Positions 12,076 to 20,237 of a stretch of 64,000 nt of DNA are shown here, one piece after another. The notes under the pieces were generated by a model. That model had not been told where the DNA came from. It did not search any database and saw nothing but the letters and a program-made list of their open reading frames with translations. The position numbers were made by a program, and so were the translations under genes. This DNA is from Streptomyces diastatochromogenes (GTDB lineage Bacteria; Actinomycetota; Actinomycetes; Streptomycetales; Streptomycetaceae), in NCBI GenBank assembly GCA_026913215.1, contig JAPTYK010000001.1:6820001-6884000 (forward strand). The letters run 5' to 3'. Every line of letters begins with the position of its first letter. Position 1 is the first letter of the stretch.

Positions 12076-13084
12076 TCAGCTGGTGGTGATCCAGGTGCCC
12101 CTGCTGGCGCTCCAGTGGATGGTGGCTTTCTGGAAGACCTGCTTGACGCCGCCGGTTTCGGCGATTTCGTCGGTGGTGGGGTAGCCGAGCTGTGTTTCGT
12201 GGCCTGCGGCGTGGAAGGCGTCGTAGATGGCGTCGTGGACGATGTGGGTCCCGGTCTGAGGGGACCAGAGGAAGAGGCCGTGTTCGAAGAACTGGTAGCG
12301 GCCTCGGGTGCCGTCGGGGGCGGTGGAGGCGTCGGCCTCGTCCATGGTGGGGAAGCCCCAGCGGCCCTCCGCGTCCGTCGCCCAGAAGCGCTGGAGGATG
12401 TCGCCGCGCACCGCGTACGCCACGTCCGGACGCCAGATGATCATGCCGTTCTGGAACACCTGGAAGCGACCGCCGAGGGCGGAGTCGCGCTCGCCCGTGG
12501 TCGGTGCCCCCAGGACGCCGTTCGGGCCGCCCATGCTGTCGTACTTCACCGCGATCGTGCCGTACGGGATTCTGTCGTCGAGCTGGTTGTAGCGGCGCGG
12601 CGCGAACCCGCGCAGCCCGTTGCTCCACACGCGTTCCTCGGCCACGTGCCCGAAGTCGTACTCCTCGCGCACCACCGGCTGGGTGTGCGCCGGATCGGCC
12701 CACCGCGCGAACAGCGCCACGTGGTGCGTGCCGCCGTCGACGTCCATGAGCAGGGCGTCACCGGGCTGGAGGTCGCTCGCGGGGATGTCGTAGGTGACGT
12801 TCCACAGGTCCCAGGTGGTCAGCGACCTGCTGAGGTTCCAGGCCATCGACACGAACCCGGAGCAGTCGGGGCGGTAGCAGCCGTACTGGTTCTCGTGGCA
12901 GCCGTCCCAGCTGTACGGCACCTGCTCGGCCACCCACGACCACGAGCGGTCCATCGTCTCGCCGCGCCCGATCGTGCCGTCCGGCACCGAGGCGCTCGCG
13001 GCGGGTGCCACGGTCAGCGTCGCCGCGAGCGCCGCGAGGCGGGACCAGCGCGCCCAGGGCGCGCCGGAGATTCGGTGATCTCAT
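12076..13084 (-). CDS. secreted NlpC/P60-like peptidase with three LGFP repeats (one frameshift)
   Basis: Predicted cell-wall-associated endopeptidase. A signal peptide (MRSPNLRRALGALV, then LAALAATLTVAPAASA after restoring one base near 13035) precedes the amidase fold. The likely nucleophile is the Cys in CYRPDCSGFVSMAW and the His is in GGTHHVALF. Three LGFP modules follow (VLGAPTTGERDSALGGRF, RWGFPTMDEADAS, QLGYPTTDEIAETGG). LGFP repeats are thought to anchor proteins to the cell wall. The last ~85 codons are base-for-base the same as in the next gene upstream, so the two genes share a recent duplication or conversion tract. Confidence 0.82.
12106..12365 (-). repeat. LGFP duplication block, copy 1
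   Basis: This ~260-bp segment encodes the last LGFP modules of the NlpC/P60 protein. It matches 13128-13386 at every base I compared except one A that is absent there. Its codons use more A/T at third positions than the flanks. Confidence 0.9.
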
Positions 13085-13097
13085 CAGTGCCTCCAGG

Positions 13098-14131
13098 TCA
13101 GTTGGTGGTGATCCAGGTGCCTCGGGAGGCGCTCCAGTGGATGGTGGCTTTCTGGAAGACCTGCTTGACGCCGCCGGTTTCGGCGATTTCGTCGGTGGTG
13201 GGGTAGCCGAGCTGTGTTTCGTGGCCTGCGGCGTGGAAGGCGTCGTAGATGGCGTCGTGGACGATGTGGGTCCCGGTCTGGGGGACCAGAGGAAGAGGCC
13301 GTGTTCGAAGAACTGGTAGCGGCCTCGGGTGCCGTCGGGGGCGGTGGAGGCGTCGGCCTCGTCCATGGTGGGGAAGCCCCAGCGGCGTTCCGCGTCCGTG
13401 GCCCAGAACTTCTGCAGGATGTCGCCGTACACGGCGTACGCCACGTCCGGGTGCCAGATCACGATGCCGTTCTGGAAGAGCTGGAAGCGGCCGCCGAGGG
13501 ACGCGTCCTCCTCGGCGCGCACCGGGGCGCCGAGCGGGCCTCCGCCGCCGCCCAGGGCCGCGTACTTCGCGCCGATCGTGCCGTACGGCTGGAAGGCCTC
13601 GTCCAGCATGGCGCGGGCCTTGTCCTCGGCGGTGTCGTACTTCCAGCCGTAGGCGGAACGCTGGACGGCCTGGGCCAGTTCGCCGGCGGTGCTGCCCGCC
13701 CAGTCGGGCTCCATCTGCTGGGCCACTTCGAAGAACTTGTTCGCGGCGTAGTCGACGTCGAGGCACTGCGCGGGATCGCACCAGCCCTGTGAGGGCCGCT
13801 GCTGGAACACGCCGAGCGAGTCCCGGTCCCCGCAGGCCAGGTTGTTCATGCGGGACTCGATCCAGCCGGTCTCGAAGCCGGCCAGCATCACCTTGGCGGA
13901 GACGCCGCGGCGCTGTCCGACCTCGTACACCTTGCGGGTCACCGCGATGTCCCGGTCCGGCGGGATGTCGCAGTAGTCGTCGGCCGGCGCGAGGTGCGCG
14001 AGCGGGCCGGGGACGGGGCTCGGGCCCTGGGCCCAGGCCGGGCCGCCCGGAAGCGACAGGGCCGCCATGATCAGCAGAACCGCCGCGCCGCGTCTCCCGC
14101 GGCTCGTACGACGTAGGGCTGTGCCAGACAC
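13098..14131 (-). CDS. secreted lysozyme-like/transglycosylase-type protein with LGFP repeats (one frameshift)
   Basis: The GTG start (MSGTALRRTSRGRRGAAVLL) with GGAG upstream opens a signal peptide (IMAALSLPGGPAWAQ). The first domain, about residues 45-165, looks like an actinobacterial goose-lysozyme/SLT-type fold: KVMLAGFETGWIESRMNNL with a candidate Glu, CGDRDSLGVFQQRPSQGW, and two Cys pairs. Three LGFP modules follow, ending SRGTWITTN. One base is missing near 13282; the paralogue at 12076 has it, which supports a sequencing error. The gene lies 13 bp upstream of the NlpC/P60 gene, so transglycosylase and endopeptidase are probably co-expressed for wall remodelling. The exact glycosidase family is uncertain. 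Confidence 0.72.
13128..13386 (-). repeat. LGFP duplication block, copy 2
   Basis: Second copy of the near-identical block in the transglycosylase-type gene. Identity stops abruptly at both ends: upstream the two genes encode similar but diverged LGFP sequence, and downstream their last codons differ (TTS versus TTN). Confidence 0.9.
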
Positions 14132-14212
14132 GTGTTCCTGCTCCTCTGCTCCGTAAGTCACCCTGTGCTGAAGGGAGTTCGGGTGCCGTCGGGAAGCCGT
14201 GGCACCGGGCAG

Positions 14213-14259
14213 GCAAGGTAGCCAGCGGGATGCCGGGCGCGGCACCCGGAACGCTCCGG
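14213..14259 (-). promoter_or_regulatory. promoter-like element, copy B
   Basis: On the minus strand a near-palindrome CCGGAGCGTTCCGG (14259-14246) is followed 21 bases later by TGGCTACCTTGC (14224-14213), about 80 bases before the GTG of the transglycosylase-type gene. Sequence and spacing match copy A at 10176-10222. Confidence 0.55.
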
Positions 14260-14309
14260 AGTGACAGCGCGGGAGGGGCGGGGAGTGTGAGGGAAGCGAG
14301 GGGTGGCAC

Positions 14310-16537
14310 CTACCGCTGCCGGGAGGGGCGGGGCAGGCGGGGAGCACGGGTGGTCGTGGGTGCGGATGGCGGGCAGCCACGCGACGGACGGACGGCGTCC
14401 GGGGCGAGGCGGACGCGGAACCACTGCGCGGAGGTGGTGTCGGTCTCGTCCATGATGGGCCTTCCGTGCGCCAACTCGCAGTCGGCGTCCAGGACATCGC
14501 CGTGCCACACCCGCTTCGGCACCACGTTGTCGGCGGTGTAGGCCCGCCTCGGGTCGACCGCCAGACCGAGGCTGCACTCGGGGTCCCGGGTGGGCCGCAG
14601 CCTGCACGGCAGATCGGCGTTGAACACCCGCACGTGGGCGAGGAGTCCGCCGCCGTCCGGCACCGGCCGGGCCGCCGCGCCGTCGCCGGCGGCGGCCGCC
14701 CAGAGCACGGCGGCGGCCGCACCCGCCCGGAGGGCGACGAGCGCGGCACGGCCCCGGTGCCGGGGCCGCCCGGCCGGTCCGGCGGCCCGGTGGGCGGTGA
14801 TGCGGGCCAGCAGGCGATCCGCCGTGTGCGCGGAGCGCGCGGCGTGGTCGGGGGCCAGGCAGTCGGCGGCCAGCGCCCGCCAGAACGGCGGCACCGCGTC
14901 GTCCATGCGCAGCGGGCACGCCCTCCGCGTACTCCTGTGCCGCGCCCCGCGCGAGACCGGCGTGGCGCCCGGGAACGGGAGGCGCCGCCCGTGAACACCT
15001 CGTGGATCATGATGCCGAGGGCCCAGATGTCGGCGGTGGGCCGGATCCGTACGCCGTGCTCGCCCAGCGAGGCCTTCCAGCGCTCCGGCGGGAGGTAGTC
15101 CATGGTGCCCATGGGCGGCGCGTAGCCGTGGGTGCCGTCGGCGCCGGTCAGTTCCGTGGCGAGCCCGAAGTCGGAGAGCTTGACCGAACGGTCCGGCATC
15201 AGCAGGACGTTGTCCGGCTTGAGGTCGCCGTGCACCCAGCCGCTGTGGTGCAGATGGGCCAGCCCCTCGCAGATCCCCGCGAACAGCCGGGCGGCCTCGG
15301 CCTCGGTCGTCCCGGCGGCGAGCACGTCCCGCAGGCTGCCCCGGGCCCGCTCCATGACCAGGACGATCGCACCGTCCAGGGACGGCCGGTCCGGCTCGCT
15401 GAGCACGACGGAGCCGAGGAGGCGGATCAGCCGGGATGGCCGGCGCGGCGGGCGAGTTCGACCTCGCGGCGGGCCGCCTCGGCGACCTTCCGCGCCTGGC
15501 GGGCGCGAGCCCGGCCGTCGGCAGGAACTTCAGCGCCACCTCGCGCGGACCCGCCGCACGGACACCGTCGCCCTCGGTGTCCAGGCCCGCGTGGACGGTC
15601 GCCCAGCCGCCGGCGCCGATCGGCTCCCCGACCTCCCAGCGCCCGACGCGGTGGCCGCGCGGGAGCACGTCCGTCCGGTCACCGCCCTCCGGGACACCGG
15701 CCGTGTCCCGAGGCGCGTCCCCACCCGGGTTCACCGCACCGCTGCCGGCTGCTCCTGGACCCCGGCGCCCGGGGCGGGAGGAGCGCGAGGTGCTCTCGCG
15801 CACGAGGCCGAACCGCAGCGCGACGGAGACGATCGCCTCGCGCTTGCCGTTGCGGCGGGCGTCCCGGCCCTGCTCCTGCCGCTCGGCCGGGGGACCGAGC
15901 CGCATCTTCTCCTCGGCGAGGTAGTCGATGTGCGAGCTGACCGCCCGTGGCGTCAGGCCGACGCAGCCGGGATGGCCGCCCAGGCGCTCGACGATCCGGG
16001 GGGTGGTCGGCACCGCGAGCGGCGACTCGTCCCGCAGCCGTGGCTCGCAGAGCGCGACCAGGACGAGGAAGTAGAGGGCCGTCTCGTCCAGCGAGTACGC
16101 CGTGAGGGTGTGGCTGCCCCACGGGCCGCCCGCCCGGTCCGGGTCCAGGTAGACGTGGTCGGGTGCGAACACCTGGAAGGCGACCGTGCTGCCGCCGCGG
16201 GTGGGCAGCACGACACGGGCGAACTCGAACGGGATGGGGCCCCGGCCCGCCGCGGCGGCACCCTCAGGTACTCCCCGGCGCCCTCGGGGTTCTCCACCAG
16301 ATAGCTCTGGGTGGCGCTGTGGTTGCTGAGCTGCCAGTGGTCGTCCGTCACCCGGATCTCCCCGGCGAGCCGGGAGATCGCCGCGTCCGCGAGGCGCAGC
16401 TCCACCGGGCTCGTCGCGGAGCCCCGCCCGAACCGGGCCGCCTCGCCGGGCCCCAGCCGCAGCGTCACGGGGCCCGCGCCCGGCCCGGCCTGCGCGCCGG
16501 AGCCGCCTCCCGGCAGATGAATGGTTATCCCGCTCAT
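14310..16537 (-). CDS. FHA-domain Ser/Thr protein kinase (frameshifted)
   Basis: The ATG start (MSGITIHLPGGGSG) follows a GGGGG run. Residues ~1-110 form an FHA-like module (VELRLADAAISRLAGEIRVT, DDHWQLSNHSATQSYLVENP). A predicted winged-helix-like segment follows (TPRIVERLGGHPGCVGLTPR, AVSSHIDYLAEE). The kinase has Gly loop IGAGGWATVHAG, lysine REVALKFLP, catalytic loop WVHGDLKPDNVLL, LSDFGLATEL and MDYLPPERW. The HGD variant keeps the catalytic Asp, so it should be active. A membrane helix (VALRAGAAAAVLWAAAAG) and a small outer domain follow, containing QWFRVRLAPDAVRP and probably AWLPAIRT. Frame slips near 16265, 15490, 15425, 14915 and 14390 leave the exact 3' end uncertain; the TAG at 14310 is used. 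Confidence 0.75.
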
Positions 16538-16986
16538 GACCCCCTACTGCCTCGGCACCCCGTCCACGCTCGGCCTGTTCGCCTCGAAGGATGGCGCGGA
16601 CGGACCGGGAAGGTCCATCAGGTTTCCCGTCACAAATGAGAGGCGGCCGCACCGAAGGATCCACAGGTCAAAAGGGGCGCCCGAGGCCCTCGGGTGCCGG
16701 ATCCGTGCAGTAGAACGGGTTCTATTACGGAGCGAGTTGGGGCGTACGGAAAGCTGAGCGTCCGTCAACTTTCAGCCAGTCGCGGTTTCCGGTGCCCCGG
16801 ACCGTCCCCGACGCCCCGCCCGATGCCGACGTCGCCGCCTCGTCGGCCGCGTCCGACGGCCCGGTCGAGCAGCTGAACTCCCTGAGATACACGGATGATT
16901 CGGCACGGAAATGTGATCAACTGAAGCAGCACGTCACCATGTCATCGAACGAGGCATCGCGTCTCTCTCCTCAAGACGGGAACGTC
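16538..16986. other. divergent intergenic region
   Basis: About 450 bp between the FHA-kinase (minus) and the epimerase gene (plus). I see no convincing gene. Codons upstream of 16987 stay open in the epimerase frame (from 16792) but look unlike the family, so the later ATG was kept. The notable element is the palindrome at 16711. Confidence 0.5.
16711..16724. promoter_or_regulatory. 14-bp palindromic operator candidate
   Basis: TAGAACGGGTTCTA is a 6+2+6 palindrome with perfect arms. It fits the TnnAACnnGTTnnA pattern published for KstR-type TetR regulators, but no steroid or lipid catabolic gene is adjacent. It more likely serves some TetR-family regulator acting on one of the flanking genes. 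Confidence 0.45.
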
Positions 16987-18282
16987 ATGAAGGTTCTGCT
17001 CACCGGCGCCACCGGCTACATAGGCGCCGCCGTCTCCGACCACCTCGCCGCCGCCGGACACCAGGTCGTCGGAGTCACCCGGGCACCGCGTCGCACCCGG
17101 CCTGGCACGCCCGGCTGGTCGCCGACACCGCCGACCCGTCCTCGCTGGCCGGCCTGGTGACCCCCGACATCGAGGCGGTGATCCACCTGGCTCCCCGAGC
17201 GGTGACGTCGACGCCGACCTCGGCGCCGTCGACGCGCTCGCCACCCGCTGCGCGGCACCGGCCGCCCCTTCGTCTACACCAGCGGCGTCTGGGTCCTCGG
17301 CGCCACCGGCGAGGCCCAGGAGGTCGACGAGAAGTCCCCGGTCAACCCGATCGGCATCGTCGGCTACCGCCCGCAGGTCGAGCAGCGGGCGCTGGCGGAG
17401 GTCGCCGAGGGCGTGCGCGCCGTCGTCGTCCGGCCCGGCATCGTGTACGGCCGGGGCGGCGGCATCCCCGCCATCCTCGTCGACCGGGCCCGCACCCAGG
17501 GGTGCCCGAGTACTTCGGCGAGGAGGGCGTCCGCTGGCCGACCGTCCACGTGGACGACCTGGCCGAGCTGTTCGTGGCCGCCGTCGAGCGCGCCGAGGCC
17601 GGCACCGTCTGGCACGGCGTCGGCGAGTCGGCCACCCCGTCCGCGACCTGGCCCGCGCCGCCGCCGCGCCGCCGGAGTGCTCGCCGCCCCGCGCGTGCTG
17701 TCGGTGGAGCGGACCGCCGAGACTTCGGGCCGCTCTTCGCGGACGCGCTCGCCCTCGACCAGAGCGTCAGCGGCGCCGCCGCCCGCGCCGCCCTCGGCTG
17801 GCAGCCGTCCGGGCCGGGCCCGGTGGCCGAGCTGGTGTCGGGCTCGTACCGGCCGGTCGAGGTGTTCGGCGCCCCGAGGGCCCGGAGACCGACGCCGAGG
17901 TGGCCGCGATCCGCCGCCTGGTCGCCGAGGTCGAGCACGCCCAGCAGAACGAGCTGGTCGACCGGTTCCTGGGCGTCTTCCGCCGGAGGACCCGGTGTGG
18001 ACCACCGGCCACGGCAAGCGGCTGTCGGGCTTCGAGGAGATCGAGGCCTTCACCCGCAAGGTGCTGCCCGGCGCGATGGCCGAGTCCACCGCCGTCTACG
18101 ACGTCGAGCGCGTGCTGTTCCTGCGCCCCGACGTCGCCGCGGTGAACGTCCGTCAGCAGCCGGTCGGTCACGACGGCGCCCGGATCGCCGACCGGCCCGA
18201 GGGCCGCCCGTTCTACGTCCTGGTCAAGGAGGACGGCGCCTGGCGCGTCGGCGCCGCCCAGAACACCGTCGTGGTCGACTGA
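16987..18282 (+). CDS. NAD-dependent epimerase/dehydratase fused to SnoaL/SgcJ-like domain (frameshifted)
   Basis: The N-terminal ~300 residues are an extended SDR: MKVLLTGATGYIGAAVSDHL has the GxxGxxG NAD loop, FVYTSGVWVLG and VVVRPGIVYGRGGGIP are typical. The active-site Tyr is probably in VGYRPQVEQRALAEV, a YxxxQ rather than YxxxK arrangement. From ~residue 310 the chain continues without a stop in any plausible frame into a SnoaL/SgcJ-type cone domain (EHAQQNELVDRFLGVFR, GFEEIEAFTRKVLPGAM, VLFLRPDVAAVNVRQQPVG). Slips lie near 17085, 17200, 17250, 17500, 17640 and 17985. Substrate unknown. Because the join crosses a slip region, two overlapping genes are possible but less likely. Confidence 0.65.
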
Positions 18283-18363
18283 CGCCCCGCGCGGCCGGAC
18301 GCGGCTCGCGTCGCGTCCGGCCGAGGGCGAGCGTCAGGGTGAGCGTGAGGGGATGGCGGAGAA

Positions 18364-18436
18364 GGTATACCGACGAGATGGGCTGGGGACAGGGCCCTTC
18401 GTCGCCCGAAGGGCGAGGTTTCTCATTCGGTATACC
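18364..18436. promoter_or_regulatory. paired GGTATACC operators
   Basis: Two perfect 8-bp palindromes GGTATACC at 18364-18371 and 18429-18436, 65 bp apart (start to start), in inverted extended context (GGTATACCGA and its complement). The second ends 44 bases before the amidohydrolase start. The form is typical of a GntR-family operator (inference); no GntR gene is adjacent. Confidence 0.6.
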
Positions 18437-18480
18437 AATGCCTACGATGGCGGCTCCGCCATGAGCCCTCAGGAGGTCGT

Positions 18481-19982
18481 ATGCGCACCCGCTGGCGTGC
18501 CCGCCACGTACTCGCCCACCAGGACGGCGGTCACGTACTGCTGAGGGACGGCGAGGTGGTGTGGGAGGACGACGTCATCGTGTACGTCGGCCCGCGCTAC
18601 GACGGTCCGGTCGACGAGGACCGGGACCTCGGGCAGTCGCTCGTCATGCCGGGGCTGATCGACCTCGACGCGCTCACCGACATCGACCACCTCGTGCTCG
18701 ACTCGTGGTCCGACCCCGAGCGCGGCCACGGGCTCCAGTGGTCCCTGGACTACTTCACCCACCGCCGCCGCGACGTGTTCACCCCCGAGGAGCGGCACAC
18801 GGTCCGCGAGTACGCCCTCGTGCAGCTCGCCCTGCACGGCATCACCACCTACATGCCGATCGCCTCCGAGGTGCACAGCGCGTGGGCGGAGCCGTACGAG
18901 GAGCTGGTGGCGATGGCCGAGACCTCGCGCCGGCTCGGACTGCGCGGCTACCTCGGCCCGGCCTACCGCTCCGGGGTCAACGTGGCGCTGCCCGACGGCG
19001 GCCGGGACGTGGCGTTCGACGAGAAGCGGGGCCGGGCCGGGCTGCGGGACGCCGTCCGGTTCCTCGACCACCTCGACGAGCTCGCCGATCCGCTGCTGAC
19101 CGGCGTGCTGCTGCCCTGCCGCGTCGAGACCCTCACCGAGGAGCTGCTGCGCGAGACCGCGGCCACGGCCCTCCGGCGCGACGTCCTCGTGCGGCTGCAC
19201 GCGCTCCAGGGCACCCTGGAACGGGACCTCGTCCAGGACCTGCACGGCATGACCCCCCTCGAACTTCTGCGGAGCACCGGCCTGTTGGACACCCGGCTGC
19301 TCGTGCCGCACACCGTGCTGGTGGACCGGCACCCCGATGTGCACGGCGAGGACCGGGGCGATCTGGACACGCTGGCCCGCGCCGGGGTGTCCGTCGTGCA
19401 CTGCCCGCAGACCTCCCTGCGGTACGGGGACGTGCTGCACTCCTTCGGCGCCTACCGGCGGGCCGGGATCAACCTCTGCCTCGGCACCGACTCCTTCCCG
19501 CCCGACCTGATCCGCGGCATGGACCTCGGCGTCCACCTCGCGAAGACCGTCGACGGCAGGATGGACGCGGCACCCGTCGAGCGGTACGTCGAGGCCGCCA
19601 CGCTCGGCGGAGCCCGCGCCCTGGGCCGCGACGACCTGGGACGGCTCCGGGCGGCGCCCAGGCGGACCTGGTCGCCTTCGCCCTCGGCGACATCCGCGAC
19701 GGCGTGCAGGACGACCCCGTCCGCACCTTCCTGCTCAGCGGCACCGCGCGGCAGGCCACGGACTCCGTCGTCGCCGGCCGCCCCGTCCTCGTCGACCGCG
19801 GCATCCCCGGGGTCGATCTCGAGGCCCTCCAGGAGCGGGCCCAGGGTCTGTTCGAGAAGATGCGGGCGGCCTACGGCGAGCGCGACGTCCTGCGCCGGGG
19901 CGCCGATGAGCTGTTCCCGCCGACCTTCCCGCCCTTCAGGGACGAAGCCCGCCCGGACGAAGCCCGACGGGCCGAAGCCTGA
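18481..19982 (+). CDS. amidohydrolase (chlorohydrolase/AtzB-like), one frameshift
   Basis: Cytoplasmic amidohydrolase-superfamily TIM barrel of ~500 residues. The ATG (MRTRWRARHVLAHQDGGHVL) has AGGAGG close upstream. The beta-sandwich precedes LVMPGLIDLDALTDIDHL, where most members have GxIDxHxH; here the first metal HxH is absent. Later ligand-like positions remain: RLHALQG, VPHTVLVDRHPD, VVHCPQTSLRYG and CLGTDSFPPDLIRG, including the catalytic Asp. One base is missing near 19650; the frame then resumes QADLVAFALGDIRDGVQDDP and ends in a repetitive DEARPDEARRAEA tail. The substrate cannot be told from sequence. Control is probably through the GGTATACC pair upstream. Confidence 0.78.
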
Positions 19983-20050
19983 CCGGACGAAGCGTGACCG
20001 TACGGGGTCTGGCCGGACGAAATCCGGCCAGACGAAGCCCGACCGGGCGA
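19938..20050 (+). repeat. degenerate GACGAAGCCC-type short repeats
   Basis: Several imperfect copies of a ~10-17 base motif around (C)CGGACGAAGCCCG span the amidohydrolase C terminus and about 70 bp of downstream sequence. The stop codon lies inside the array, so expansion or contraction would change the protein tail. Confidence 0.6.
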
Positions 20051-20159
20051 AAGGTGCCGCTTCCCGCCGGGTGACACAGGGCGAACCACGGGGTCTCCGG
20101 GGCTTTTTCACCGCGTTGATCGATGAATCCTGCCGTAGGTCTTCCAGAACAATGCGACA

Positions 20160-20173
20160 TGTGAAATTTTACA
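20160..20173. promoter_or_regulatory. TGTGAAATTTTACA near-palindrome
   Basis: An AT-rich 14-bp near-perfect inverted repeat (one mismatched pair), 65 bp upstream of the collagenase start, is conspicuous in this GC-rich DNA. It may be an operator or overlap the promoter (inference). Confidence 0.4.
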
Positions 20174-20237
20174 CGTCACGTGTCAGACGCCCGTGCTTCC
20201 CAGCATGTGGCCCCAACGGCCCCGGAGGCCCCCACAG

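Noticed and set aside
16792..16986. N-terminal extension of the epimerase
   Set aside because: The open frame is continuous, but the residues have no family similarity and the canonical MKVLLTGATGYIG start lies at 16987.
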